A stretch of DNA of 64,000 nucleotides from DASSUW01 sp963849695 (GCA_963849695.1 CAWKIT010000011.1:1-64000); one strand, 5' to 3'. Shown: positions 1 through 10,174, counted from the stretch's first letter. Notes: a model not told the origin generated them from the letters alone. Translations and numbers: made by a program.

Positions 1-2
1 TC

Positions 3-737
3 GCTCCGGCGTACCGCGGGCTGGGCGTCTTCGGGCGGCTCGGCAAGCACACACTCGCGCGCGCCCGCGCGCACGGACTAGAGGCGCTCTACGGCCGAGC
101 CGTGACCGTGCATCCCTACAGTCAGCGAGCGGAGATCGCACACGGCTACCACGAGACGGCGCTCTGCCTCGCCCTGTCGCCGGGCACGATGACGCCGCGC
201 GGCGCCCGGACGCCGGCCGACGGGGCGCGGCGGACCGCGCTGATGATCTCGTTCCTACCGCTCGAGCGCGCGCCCCGGCGCGTGTCGCTGCCCCAGCGAT
301 ACCGCGATCGTCTGCTCGAGACCTACGCCCGGCTGGGACTCGAGACCCGGGCGCCGGTCGAGCCGGCCGCGCTGGACGTCATCGGCATCGAGCGCGAGAC
401 CGAGGCCGCCGCCGCCGCGCTCACCATCGGTGGCTGGGACGAGGGGCTCGCAGCACAGGTGACCGACAAGGTCCGCATGCTGCTCGCCGAGCACCTCGAC
501 GTCATCTACACCGACCTCGACCTCGAGGCGACCACCGACCCCGACTCCGCGGTGCAGGCACTCCGCCACCTGGGGTTCTCCTACGCCGGCCTGCGCCTCC
601 ACGGCCCCGGCAATCACGATCACCTGCGCCTCCAGCGCCTCAACAGCCCCGACGTCGAGCTCGACCAGATCAGCACCGCCTCACCCGCCGGCCACGAGCT
701 CGTCCGCTTCGTGCTCGAGGACCTGAAGGACCTCTAG
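3..737 (+). CDS. GNAT-type acetyltransferase, 5' end outside window
   Basis: The frame is open from the first bases of the window, so only the last 244 residues are visible and the true start lies upstream. The first visible residues (PAYRGLGVFGRL, then HGLEALYGRAVTVHPYSQ) match the acetyl-CoA binding and following segment of GNAT proteins of the kind that act on or sit beside anti-sigma/ATP-binding modules in actinobacteria. A second GNAT-like segment may occupy the C-terminal half (HLDVIYTDLDL, AVQALRHLGFSYAGLRL). Substrate unknown. An internal GTG at 102 could be called as a start, but the in-frame upstream sequence is clearly coding, so I treat the gene as truncated by the window edge. 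Confidence 0.7.
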   Translation, partial: APAYRGLGVFGRLGKHTLARARAHGLEALYGRAVTVHPYSQRAEIAHGYHETALCLALSPGTMTPRGARTPADGARRTALMISFLPLERAPRRVSLPQRYRDRLLETYARLGLETRAPVEPAALDVIGIERETEAAAAALTIGGWDEGLAAQVTDKVRMLLAEHLDVIYTDLDLEATTDPDSAVQALRHLGFSYAGLRLHGPGNHDHLRLQRLNSPDVELDQISTASPAGHELVRFVLEDLKDL

Positions 738-742
738 TACTA

Positions 743-756
743 CGAACACATGTTCG
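743..756. promoter_or_regulatory. LexA (SOS) box
   Basis: The sequence CGAACACATGTTCG is a perfect fit to the Gram-positive/actinobacterial LexA consensus CGAACRNRYGTTYG; the flanking bases extend the palindrome to seven-base arms (742-748 and 751-757). It lies 3 bases upstream of a TAGAGT -10 hexamer (759-764), exactly where a repressor would block RNA polymerase. The controlled gene starts at 772. Confidence 0.85.
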
Positions 757-771
757 TCTAGAGTACGGGGT

Positions 772-996
772 ATGACTGATCCCAACGCCACCCAGCGCGC
801 CGTCCTGGGTGCGCTGTTTCGAGCGCACCCGCGGATGCTTGGAATCGACGAGCTCGCCGACGAGCTCTCGGGCGTACCACGCGTGCGCGAAGCGCTTCGG
901 GTCCTGGTCGACGACGGGCTTGCGACGCAGCTCGGCGAGCTCGTCGGCGTCTCGCGCGCCGCGGTGCGCTTCCAGGCACTCAGCACCACCTCGTAA
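772..996 (+). CDS. small winged-helix protein, probably SOS-regulated
   Basis: 74-residue protein whose predicted fold is one winged-helix domain: helix-rich residues 5-45 (TQRAVLGALFRAHPRMLGIDE), a recognition-helix segment around residues 35-50 (VREALRVLVDDGLA) and a short C-terminal wing. I do not recognise a named family. ATG 772 sits 7 bases after a TAGAGT -10, so the transcript is probably leaderless. The LexA box in the promoter spacer indicates induction by DNA damage. The next gene, 90 bases downstream on the same strand, is a UvrA-like ATPase with its own -10 motif. It could be a regulator of damage-response genes, or a small DNA-binding accessory protein; function is open. Confidence 0.7.
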   Translation: MTDPNATQRAVLGALFRAHPRMLGIDELADELSGVPRVREALRVLVDDGLATQLGELVGVSRAAVRFQALSTTS

Positions 997-1063
997 CGCG
1001 ACCGTATGTGAGCCGAGCAGGATCGGAGAAGCGCGCGGGGCGCCGTCTTTCTAGCCTTGAGGC

Positions 1064-1086
1064 ATGGCTCTCACGCTTCAGGACCG

Positions 1087-1090
<4 letters not shown>
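1064..1090 (+). CDS. possible 8-residue leader peptide before the UvrA-like gene
   Basis: ATG GCT CTC ACG CTT CAG GAC CGA TGA encodes MALTLQDR. The ATG is 6 bases after a TAGCCT -10 (1052-1057), which fits a leaderless start, and its stop codon overlaps the ATG at 1087 of the next gene (ATGA). That arrangement suggests translational coupling or attenuation, as known for some antibiotic-resistance ATPases. It may also be chance, because short frames of this size are common. Confidence 0.35.
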
Positions 1091-3478
<2,388 letters not shown>

Positions 3479-3497
3479 TCGGACGAATCAAGCCCCG

Positions 3498-3977
3498 GTG
3501 AGCGAGCGCGGCACCCTGCTCCGGCTCCTCGGCACCCGCGCGGCCGGCGCACCGCAGGCGGATTCCGCCGCGCGGGCCGCGAAGCGGCGCGTGCTGCGGG
3601 CCGTGACGAACCGGCTCGTCAACCCCGTCGTGCGGCCGCTCGTGGGCCGAGGTCCGCTCGCCCGCGGGTGGGCGCTGCTGGAGACCCGCGGGCGGCGCAC
3701 CGGGCGGCCTCGTGTCGTGCCGATCGGCAACGGCCTGCGGGGCGACACGTTCTGGATCGTCACCGAGCACGGCTATCACGCCGACTACGTGCGCAACATC
3801 CAGGCCGACCCGCGGGTGCGCGTGAAGGTGGGCGGGCGCTGGCGGCCGGGGACGGCGCATCTCCTCCCCGGCGAGGACCCCTACGCGCGCCTGCGAGCGC
3901 TCAGGCGCCCGCTCAACGACGCCATGCTGCTCGCCGTGGGGACCGAGCAGCTCGTCGTCCGCGTCGACCTCGACTGA
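3498..3977 (+). CDS. nitroreductase/deazaflavin (F420)-dependent oxidoreductase, DUF385
   Basis: 159-residue protein of the DDN/DUF385 split-barrel family, whose members use the deazaflavin F420 or related flavins for reductions. Recognisable features are LLETRGRRTGRPRVVPI (start of the barrel), GDTFWIVTEHG, and the YHADYVRNIQADPRVRVKVGG block typical of the family. GTG start 20 bases after the preceding ATPase; no strong ribosome site. The physiological substrate cannot be told from sequence. Co-orientation with the UvrA-like gene suggests they may be co-transcribed. Confidence 0.85.
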   Translation: MSERGTLLRLLGTRAAGAPQADSAARAAKRRVLRAVTNRLVNPVVRPLVGRGPLARGWALLETRGRRTGRPRVVPIGNGLRGDTFWIVTEHGYHADYVRNIQADPRVRVKVGGRWRPGTAHLLPGEDPYARLRALRRPLNDAMLLAVGTEQLVVRVDLD

Positions 3978-4004
3978 TCACCGTGACATGCTACCTTCGT
4001 GTAC

Positions 4005-4274
4005 ATGACGACGGTCGGCGTCGCGGAGCTCCGGCAGAACCTGAGCAAGTACCTGCGGCGGGTGGCCCGCGGTGAGCGGCTCGTGGTGACCGATCGCAAC
4101 CGGCCGGTCGCCGAGCTCGGTCCGCCTCCGAGCACGGGCAACGAGCTCGACAGGCTCATCGCCGAGGGGCGCGTCTCGCGCCCGCCGCGCCGGGGACTGC
4201 CCGAGCCGCTGCGGCTGAGCGGCGACCCTCGCGCACTCAGCCGCGCGCTCGAGGAGATTCGCGGCGATCGCTGA
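4005..4274 (+). CDS. type II antitoxin, Phd/YefM family
   Basis: 89-residue antitoxin. The N-terminus (VGVAELRQNLSKYLRRVARGE, then VTDRNRPVAELGP) is the Phd/YefM DNA-binding fold. The disordered C-terminal part would wrap and inhibit the PIN toxin encoded four bases downstream. ATG 4005 lies 7 bases after a TACCTT -10 (3992-3997), so the transcript may be leaderless; an in-frame GTG at 3999 is the alternative. Such antitoxins normally repress their own operon. Confidence 0.9.
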   Translation: MTTVGVAELRQNLSKYLRRVARGERLVVTDRNRPVAELGPPPSTGNELDRLIAEGRVSRPPRRGLPEPLRLSGDPRALSRALEEIRGDR

Positions 4275-4277
4275 GCC

Positions 4278-4700
4278 GTGACGCTGTTCTACACCGACGC
4301 TTCCGCGCTGGTGAAGCTCGTGCGCGAGGAACCTGAAACCGAAGCGCTCCGCACCTTCGTCGACGACGCGGATCTCGTCTCGAGCGAGCTCGTCCTGACG
4401 GAGGTTCCTCGTGCGATCCGGCGCGCCGCCGCGTCCGATCCGGAGCTCCCGCTCGCGCCGCTGATCGATCTCACAGCGGAGTTGCTCGCGGCCATCGCGC
4501 TCCTGCCCGTCGACCGGGCGCTGCTGTCCCTCGCCGGCGCGTTGGCCGAACCGGCCCTGCGAACGCTCGACGCGATCCACGTCGCCGCGGCCGTCGACCT
4601 CTCGCCGATCGATGCGTTCGTCAGCTACGACGAGCGACAGAGCGCGGCTGCCCGGCTCGCCGGCCTGAGGACCGCCGCGCCAGGAGCCGGCTACGCGTAG
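4278..4700 (+). CDS. vapC: PIN-domain toxin, VapC-type ribonuclease
   Basis: 140-residue PIN domain. The four acidic metal ligands are visible: D7 (YTDASALVK), E42 (LTEVPRAIRR), D98 (RTLDAIHVAAA) and D118 (FVSYDERQ). VapC toxins cleave specific RNAs in a Mg/Mn-dependent way. Starts with GTG 3 bases after the antitoxin stop, so the pair is one operon. Full family length and intact active site suggest a working toxin. The partner is Phd-like rather than VapB, which is a common mix. Confidence 0.9.
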   Translation: MTLFYTDASALVKLVREEPETEALRTFVDDADLVSSELVLTEVPRAIRRAAASDPELPLAPLIDLTAELLAAIALLPVDRALLSLAGALAEPALRTLDAIHVAAAVDLSPIDAFVSYDERQSAAARLAGLRTAAPGAGYA

Positions 4701-4718
4701 CCGCTCGCGCCCTGGATA

Positions 4719-4820
4719 TCAGCCCGGCACCTCCGACAGCGCCGCCTCGCGGATCAGACGCAGCCCGTCCGCCTTCGTGAGGAACCGATCCGCGACCAGC
4801 CCGAGCACGTTGCGGCACAC
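4719..4820 (-). CDS. 33-residue small ORF downstream of the ECF42 sigma gene
   Basis: GTG start at 4820 preceded by GGGAGGA (4824-4830) with a short 3-base spacer; product MCRNVLGLVADRFLTKADG..., ending EAALSEVPG. The sequence looks like a short helical peptide and lies 36 bases after the sigma gene stop on the same strand. I do not recognise it; the MCRN opening recalls DUF2277 but the rest does not. It may be a real small protein or a chance frame. Confidence 0.35.
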   Translation of the reverse strand: MCRNVLGLVADRFLTKADGLRLIREAALSEVPG

Positions 4821-4855
4821 ACATCCTCCCTTGTGAAGCGGTGAGGAGGGCGAGA

Positions 4856-6133
4856 CTACTCTTCGCGCGCCGAAGCGGTCGCGCAGATGGCCGCCCGCTC
4901 GAGCAGCGCCGCCCGCTGGCGCGTGTTCGCGGTGAGCAGCGCGGCGCGCTCGTACTCGGCGCGCGCCTCGCCGCGGCGGCCGAGCTTCTCCAGCAGGTCG
5001 CCGCGGACGCTCGGCAGCAGGTTGTAGCCGTCGAGGGCCGGCTCCTCCAGCAGGGCGTCGACGAGCCCGAGCGCCGCCTGCGGGCCGAACGCCATCCCGA
5101 CCGCCACGGCGCGGTTGAGCTCGACCACGGGTGACGGCATCAGCTGGGCGAGACCGTCGTAGAGGGCGACGATCTGCTCCCAGTCGGTGTCCTCGCCCGA
5201 GCGGCTCTTCGCATGGCACGCCGCGATCGCGGCCTGCAGCGTGTACGGGCCGATGGGACCACGGGTCGCGTAAGCACGCTCGAGCGCCACCAGCCCGCGG
5301 CCCACGAGCAGCCAGTCCCAGCGCGAGCGGTCCTGATCCGGGAGCAGCACGTGGTCGCCCGAGGGCGAGATCCGCGCCCGCATCCGGGACGCCTGCAGCT
5401 CCATCAGCGAGACGAGCCCGTGGACCTCGGCCTCGCCGGGGAGCAGCTCGGCCAGCACGCGCCCGAGTCGCAGCGCCTCCTCCACCAGCTCGGGCCGGAT
5501 CACCCGCTCGCCCGCGGTCGCGTAGTAGCCCTCGTTGAAGATCAGGTAGACGACCTCCAGCACGGAGGCCAGCCGCTCCCGGAGCTCGCCCCGCCCCGGC
5601 ACCTCGAACGGAACGCGCGCCGCCGACAACGTGCGCTTGGCCCGGACGAGGCGCTGCGCCACGGTCGGCTCCGACGCCAGGTACGCGCGCGCGATCTCCT
5701 TCGTGGTCAGCCCGCAGAGGAGCCGCAGGGTGAGCGCCACGCGCGCGTCGGTGGAGAGCACCGGGTGGCAGGCGGTGAAGATGAGCCGCAGCAGGTCGTC
5801 GTCGAACGGGTCGTCGACCGCGGCCGCGAGGTCGCCGGGCTCGGCGGAGCGGAGCTCTGCGTCGCGCGCCAGCTCCTCGGTCTTTCGCTGGTGGACCTCG
5901 GCGCGCCGCAGCCTGTCGATGCCGCGATGCTTGGCCGTGGCCATGAGCCAGGCGCCCGGGTTGTCCGGGACGCCCGACTCGGGCCACTGCTCGAGGGCGG
6001 CGACGAGCGCCTCCTGGGCGAGGTCCTCGGCGAGCCCGACGTCGCGCACGAGGCGGGCGACGCCCGCGATCAGCCGCGCGGACTCGATCCGCCAGACGGC
6101 CTCGATGGTGCGCGTGACTTCGTCGCTCGCCAC
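4856..6133 (-). CDS. ECF42-family RNA polymerase sigma factor with C-terminal TPR-like extension
   Basis: 425-residue sigma factor. Region 2 is around residues 20-85 (LAEDLAQEALVAALEQWP; AWLMATAKHRGIDRLRR), region 4 around 120-172 (LTLRLLCGLTTKEIARAYL; VAQRLVRAKRTL). The long C-terminal extension is all-helical, with the GPYTLQAAIAACHA motif at 295-308 and a TPR-like end, which defines ECF42. No anti-sigma gene is present, as usual for the group, whose activity depends on the C-terminal extension. It begins 7 bases after the YCII gene and is almost certainly co-transcribed with it from the promoter at 6606-6632. Confidence 0.92.
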   Translation of the reverse strand: MASDEVTRTIEAVWRIESARLIAGVARLVRDVGLAEDLAQEALVAALEQWPESGVPDNPGAWLMATAKHRGIDRLRRAEVHQRKTEELARDAELRSAEPGDLAAAVDDPFDDDLLRLIFTACHPVLSTDARVALTLRLLCGLTTKEIARAYLASEPTVAQRLVRAKRTLSAARVPFEVPGRGELRERLASVLEVVYLIFNEGYYATAGERVIRPELVEEALRLGRVLAELLPGEAEVHGLVSLMELQASRMRARISPSGDHVLLPDQDRSRWDWLLVGRGLVALERAYATRGPIGPYTLQAAIAACHAKSRSGEDTDWEQIVALYDGLAQLMPSPVVELNRAVAVGMAFGPQAALGLVDALLEEPALDGYNLLPSVRGDLLEKLGRRGEARAEYERAALLTANTRQRAALLERAAICATASAREE

Positions 6134-6140
6134 GGTTCGG

Positions 6141-6566
6141 CTACGCGGCTCCCTCGGTCTGCGCGCGCAGCTGCTGGTCCCGCTCGCGCAGCTCCGGCGT
6201 GAGCTCGTCTCCGAAGTCCTCGGCCTCGAAGACCGGACGGATCTCGACCACGCCGTCCTGGTTGTCGGGGTTCGGGATCCGCTTGACCCACTCGATCGCC
6301 TCGTCGAGCGACTTCACCTGCAACACCCAGTAGCCGGCGAGCAGCTCCTTGGTCTCGGTGAACGGGCCGTCGATCACCTTCCGGTCGCTGCCCGAGAACT
6401 CGACGCGGGCCCCCCTCGAGCTGGGGTGAAGGCCATCGCCGCTGAGCATCACGCCCGCCTTCACGAGCTCCTCGTTGTAGGCGGTCATCTGCTCCAGCAG
6501 CTCCTGGCTCGGCATCTCGCCGGCCTCGCTCTGCTCCGAGGCCTTGATCATCACCATGACACGCAT
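6141..6566 (-). CDS. YCII/DGPF-domain protein, ECF42 partner
   Basis: 141-residue ferredoxin-like YCII protein. The signature DGPF is at residues 66-69 (VIDGPFTETKELLAGYW), preceded by the acid/His core typical of the family. ECF42 sigma genes are usually linked to one or more YCII genes, which are their direct targets; enzymatic role unknown. Start ATG 6566 follows a good GGAGG site, and the upstream DNA carries the ECF42-type promoter. Confidence 0.92.
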   Translation of the reverse strand: MRVMVMIKASEQSEAGEMPSQELLEQMTAYNEELVKAGVMLSGDGLHPSSRGARVEFSGSDRKVIDGPFTETKELLAGYWVLQVKSLDEAIEWVKRIPNPDNQDGVVEIRPVFEAEDFGDELTPELRERDQQLRAQTEGAA

Positions 6567-6605
6567 TCGCGCCTCCTAGCGGTTGGTTGGTGCTTCTACC
6601 CCAGC

Positions 6606-6632
6606 GTCGAGCGAGGAGGCCGGAAATCGACA
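6606..6632 (-). promoter_or_regulatory. ECF42-type promoter of the YCII-sigma operon
   Basis: On the minus strand, TGTCGA (6632-6627) is followed after 17 bases by CGAC (6609-6606). The published ECF42 motif is TGTCGA in the -35 region and CGA in the -10 region, so the sigma factor probably activates its own operon. The YCII start codon is 40 bases downstream. Confidence 0.65.
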
Positions 6633-6689
6633 CGCTCCCGGGAAGTTGAGCCTAGAAGCGCCGGACGTGTGTCCTCGGGATGTGGGAGG

Positions 6690-8273
6690 TCAGCCCACCA
6701 CGCGCAGGTAGCGGAGGATGGGGCGGGACATCCGGTCGCCCTCCAGCTGCACGCGTACGCTGAGCCGGTACAGGCCCGGGGTCAGGCGCAGGTTGAGCGT
6801 CATCCGGCGGACGATCGCCGCCGCCGCGACGGCCTGCGAGGGCGCACGGCGGACGGTCGCGACCGTGCGGAAGCGCGTCTCGTGGCGGGGGCGGCGTGTG
6901 CGGTCGGGCCGCGGGCAGCTGCGCCTGCCCTTGCTCTTGACCGCGCGGGCGATCCTGATCTGCACCGCTGCGGGCCGGGCGAGGCTCATGGTGATCGGGA
7001 CCCGCACCCGCCCGGAGCGCGAGCGCCGGACGCACCGGTCGCCGAGCCACACGCGCGAGATCGCCGGTTCAGCGCCGGCCGCCGCCGGCGCTGTGCCGGC
7101 GACCGGCGTCGTGCCCGGGCCGGCGGTAGGACGCGGCGGACGGTTGTTGAGCAGCACCGAGACGTTGTCGGAGTCCCAGTTGGCGACCGCCAGGTCAGGA
7201 TCCGAGTCGCCGTCGAAGTCGCCGGGCGCCACCCAGGTCTCGCCTTGACCGGCGGTCAAGCTCGTCGCCGCGCCGAAGCTCCCGCGCGCGCCGCCGAGCA
7301 GGATCGAGACGTCGTTCGCGAAGTAGTTGGCGACCGCAAGATCGGGGTCCGAGTCGCCGTCGAAGTCGCTCACCGCGATCGAATACGGTCCGCCGCCGGT
7401 AACGTAGTTGGTCGCCGCCGAAAAGCTCCCGCCCGCTTCGCCGAGCAGAACCGAGACGTTGCCGGACTCGTAGTTGGCGACCGCCAAGTCAGGGTCTGAG
7501 TCGCCGTTGAAGTCACCGACCGCGATCGACTCGGGATCGGAGCCGACGTCGTAGTCGATCGCCGCTCCGAAGCGACCGTCCCCCTCGCCCAGCAGCACCG
7601 AAACCGCGTCGTCGGAGTACCCGTTGGTGACCGCCAGGTCGGAGCGGGAGTCGCCGTCGAAGTCGCCCACCGCGAGAGCGGCGGCTCCGGTGCCGACGGC
7701 GAAGTCGTCAACCAGGTCGAAGGTCCCGCCCGCTCCGCCGACGTACACCGAGACGTCGGATGCCCCTCTGGCGAGCGCGAGGTCGGGGTCGCCGTCGCCG
7801 TTGAAATTGCCGACCCCGATCCACCAGGGAAAGTCGCCGGTCGTGATGTCCGTCGCCGCCCCGAACGTCCCGTCGCCCCCGCCGAGGAACACCGAGAGGT
7901 TGTCGGAGTCCCGGTTGGCGACCGCCAGGTCGAGGTGTGAGTCGCCGTCGAAGTCGCCCACCGCCACATACGCGGGGTAGTCACCGACGCTGAGGGTGGT
8001 CGCCGCGGTGAAGTCCCCGCCCGCGCCGCCCAGCAGGATGGTGACCGTGTCGGAACTCGTATTGCCGACCGCCAGGTCGGGATCGGCGTCGCCGTTGAAG
8101 TCGCCCACCGCGACCGACATCGGATCTCCGCCGACCGTGAAGTTCGTCGGGCCGCCGAAGCTCAGCTGGGCCGGCGCCGCCGCCGGGGCCGCGAGCACGA
8201 CCATCACAGCAACCGTGGCGGCCAGCGCGCCGGTCCGCAATAGGCGGCGCAGCGGCGTGCGAAGTTCGGACAT
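6690..8273 (-). CDS. secreted FG-GAP (VCBS) repeat protein
   Basis: 527-residue exported protein. Residues 1-36 form a Sec signal peptide (Arg-rich start, hydrophobic core VAVMVVLAAPAAAPA). Residues about 40-385 carry seven or more FG-GAP repeats of about 45 residues, each with a Ca-binding GDFNGDADPDLAV-like loop; these form a beta-propeller used in adhesion or extracellular binding. Residues about 400-527 are a repeat-free, Arg-rich beta domain (IARAVKSKGRRSCPRP), like the tail domains of secreted proteins in this lineage. ATG 8271-8273 is chosen for its GGGAGG site 6 bases upstream; an in-frame start at 8339 would spoil the signal peptide. Confidence 0.85.
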   Translation of the reverse strand: MSELRTPLRRLLRTGALAATVAVMVVLAAPAAAPAQLSFGGPTNFTVGGDPMSVAVGDFNGDADPDLAVGNTSSDTVTILLGGAGGDFTAATTLSVGDYPAYVAVGDFDGDSHLDLAVANRDSDNLSVFLGGGDGTFGAATDITTGDFPWWIGVGNFNGDGDPDLALARGASDVSVYVGGAGGTFDLVDDFAVGTGAAALAVGDFDGDSRSDLAVTNGYSDDAVSVLLGEGDGRFGAAIDYDVGSDPESIAVGDFNGDSDPDLAVANYESGNVSVLLGEAGGSFSAATNYVTGGGPYSIAVSDFDGDSDPDLAVANYFANDVSILLGGARGSFGAATSLTAGQGETWVAPGDFDGDSDPDLAVANWDSDNVSVLLNNRPPRPTAGPGTTPVAGTAPAAAGAEPAISRVWLGDRCVRRSRSGRVRVPITMSLARPAAVQIRIARAVKSKGRRSCPRPDRTRRPRHETRFRTVATVRRAPSQAVAAAAIVRRMTLNLRLTPGLYRLSVRVQLEGDRMSRPILRYLRVVG

Positions 8274-8301
8274 CGTGGGCCTCCCGCGCCGGCCGCTCGG
8301 A

Positions 8302-8670
8302 CTATGCGGCCAGATGCTCGTCGACGTCGTAATCGTCATGCCAGGCCGGCGGCGGAATCACGATCGACTCGCCGTGGTAGGCGGGTAGCGCGGCGCGCAG
8401 GCGCTCGGGCAGCGACGGCGTCGCCTCATAGGCGCGGATGGCGCCGGCTCGCATCCGCAGGGTGGTGACCAGGTGGTCGGCGTTCCGCGAGCCGTCGGTG
8501 ACGGCGCGGCCGTCGTGCAGCGAGATCGCCGCCGCGGGCGTCCCGGCGATCTCGCCGATCAGCACGCGGCCGACGAGCGGCGACTTGGAAGCCTGCTGTT
8601 CGAGCCGCGCCAGCGCGTCGGCGTCGTCGGCGCCTGCGATCCAGATGCGATACGTGTTGGCGGGGAACAT
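8302..8670 (-). CDS. hypothetical protein
   Basis: 122-residue protein without a family I recognise with certainty. The order ADALARLEQQASKSPLVGRVLIGEI, AAISLHDGRAVTDGS, LVTTLRMRAGAIRAY recurs in small actinobacterial proteins of unknown function that also have a predicted alpha/beta core. Strong ribosome site AAGGAGATCGCA before ATG 8670. It is followed 28 bases later by the FG-GAP gene on the same strand and could share its transcript. No signal peptide or membrane segment. Confidence 0.7.
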   Translation of the reverse strand: MFPANTYRIWIAGADDADALARLEQQASKSPLVGRVLIGEIAGTPAAAISLHDGRAVTDGSRNADHLVTTLRMRAGAIRAYEATPSLPERLRAALPAYHGESIVIPPPAWHDDYDVDEHLAA

Positions 8671-8819
8671 TGCGATCTCCTTCGATGCACGGGGACTGTG
8701 GCGCGAAGCAGAACATGGCCCGCTGACATTTCACGGACATCTCGCTGACGCGCACCGTCAGCGGACGACGAGCTCGGGCTGCCGGGCCGCCTGGCGAGGG
8801 CGTTGGATAGGGTCGCGGG

Positions 8820-9500
8820 ATGGCCGTCCGCGCCCTGGTGTTCGACGTCTTCGGCACCCTCGTGGACTGGCGCTCGGGCATCGCGGAGGCGTTACGGGCG
8901 AGCGGCGTGCCGGGCGACCCGGAGGGTCTGGCCGACGACTGGCGTGCCCGGTACCGCCCCATCCTCGATGAGGTGAACGACGGCGCGCGGCCGTGGGGGA
9001 ATTTCGACGAGCTTCATCTCGCGACGCTCGAAGCGCTCCTCAGCGAGCGTGACGTGGACCTCCCGCTCGATACGCGGGCGCGCCTCGTGGGCGCGTGGCA
9101 CCGGCTGGACCCCTGGCCCGACGTCCGGGCGGGGCTCGACGCACTACGCGCCCGGCACGTGACCGCGACGCTCTCGAACGGCCACGTGGCCATGCTCGTC
9201 GACCTCGCTCGCCACGGTGATCTGCGCTTCGACTGCCTGCTCTCGGCGGAGCTCGCGCACGTCTACAAGCCCGCGCCCGAGGTGTATCTGACCGCCGCGC
9301 GCCTGCTCGGCGTAGAGGCGGACGAGCTCATGCTGGTGGCGGCGCACCCGTGGGACCTCGGCGGCGCGCGCTCGGCCGGGCTGCGGACGGCGTTCGTCGA
9401 CCGCCCGCTCGAGTACGGACCCGGCTCGCCGCCCCGCGAGGATCCTGGCGCCGACGAATCGGTCGGCGATCTGCTCGAGCTCGCGCAGCGGTTGGCCTAG
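8820..9500 (+). CDS. HAD hydrolase, haloacid dehalogenase type II-like
   Basis: 226-residue HAD-superfamily enzyme. Motif I FDVFGTLVDW gives the nucleophile D9; motif II is LSNGH; motif III is the Lys of YKPAPEVY; motif IV lies in AAHPWDLGGARSAG. The spacing and the AHPWDLxGA block fit L-2-haloacid dehalogenases, which displace halide via an aspartyl ester, although phosphatase activity is possible. ATG 8820 lies 6 bases after TAGGGT (8808-8813), suggesting a leaderless transcript. Its end overlaps the convergent TetR gene by 4 bases. Confidence 0.85.
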   Translation: MAVRALVFDVFGTLVDWRSGIAEALRASGVPGDPEGLADDWRARYRPILDEVNDGARPWGNFDELHLATLEALLSERDVDLPLDTRARLVGAWHRLDPWPDVRAGLDALRARHVTATLSNGHVAMLVDLARHGDLRFDCLLSAELAHVYKPAPEVYLTAARLLGVEADELMLVAAHPWDLGGARSAGLRTAFVDRPLEYGPGSPPREDPGADESVGDLLELAQRLA

Positions 9501-10099
9501 CGCAGCAGCAGCGCCCGGCTGGCATCGGCGATCCAGCTCTCGATCCGGTCGAGCGACCACCCGTAGCTCTCGCGCAGGACGAGGGCCACCCTGACGTCGG
9601 CGAGGGCTGCGAGCGTCTCGACCGGGTCATCGACCTCCGGGCGGAGCGCCTCGTGGCGCTGGAGCAGGCCGATCACCATGCGGGCGCCCTCGAGGTGGCG
9701 CCGCTGCCCCTCCTCGAGCACGGCGGCGAGCTCCGGCTCGGCCGCGGCGCCCGTGACGAGGGCATGGACGATGTCGCCGCTGTGCTCGAGGATCGACCGC
9801 GTGACGCGGGCCTGCGTCGCCGCCACCTCGCGTGGGTCGGCTGACTCGGCGGCCGCACGGGCGATGGCGGCGATCCCGGCCTCGGAGTCGATCAGGTCGT
9901 TGAGCCGTGCCACCAGCGCCTGCTTGGAGCCGACGCTGTCGTACACGGTCTGCGCCGAGACGCCGGCGGCGCGGGCGATGTCACGCACGCTGGTGCGGGC
10001 GTAGCCACGCTCGGCGAACAGCCGGCGGGCGGACTGGAGGATCTCGTCCCGCGTGAGCCGCGCGCGGCGCTCTCGGAGGCTGAGCGCATCTTCAGACAT
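9497..10099 (-). CDS. TetR-family repressor
   Basis: 200-residue regulator. The TetR DNA-binding domain occupies residues about 14-62 (TRDEILQSARRLFAERGYARTS; RDIARAAGVSAQTVYDSVGSKQAL), followed by an all-helical ligand-binding domain. Divergent from the SnoaL-like gene with 75 bases between the starts; repeats inside that gap (10110-10146) are the likely operator, so it probably represses both itself and the neighbour. Ligand unknown. Confidence 0.88.
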   Translation of the reverse strand: MSEDALSLRERRARLTRDEILQSARRLFAERGYARTSVRDIARAAGVSAQTVYDSVGSKQALVARLNDLIDSEAGIAAIARAAAESADPREVAATQARVTRSILEHSGDIVHALVTGAAAEPELAAVLEEGQRRHLEGARMVIGLLQRHEALRPEVDDPVETLAALADVRVALVLRESYGWSLDRIESWIADASRALLLR

Positions 10100-10102
10100 A
10101 GC

Positions 10103-10146
10103 TTGACAATTGTTCCAATGACTTTATAGTTGTTCCAGTCACTGGA
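10103..10146 (+). promoter_or_regulatory. sigma-70 promoter with overlapping TetR operator repeats
   Basis: TTGACA (10103-10108), 16-base spacer, TATAGT (10125-10130): the best housekeeping promoter in the window. TTGTTCCA occurs twice, at 10110-10117 and 10130-10137, exactly 20 bases apart. The first lies in ATTGTTCCAAT (short inverted repeat) and the second opens into TCCAGTCACTGGA (10134-10146, palindrome). Placement over the spacer and start site fits repression by the adjacent TetR protein. Confidence 0.7.
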
Positions 10147-10174
10147 GACTCATTCTACCGACAGGAGAAACTCG

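Noticed and set aside
1057..1086. TTG at 1057 as start of the UvrA-like gene
   Set aside because: It overlaps the -10 element, lacks a ribosome site, and adds residues not expected for the family.
5213..7499. Plus-strand open frames over the sigma/YCII region
   Set aside because: Antisense to the ECF42 and YCII genes; no motifs or ribosome sites.
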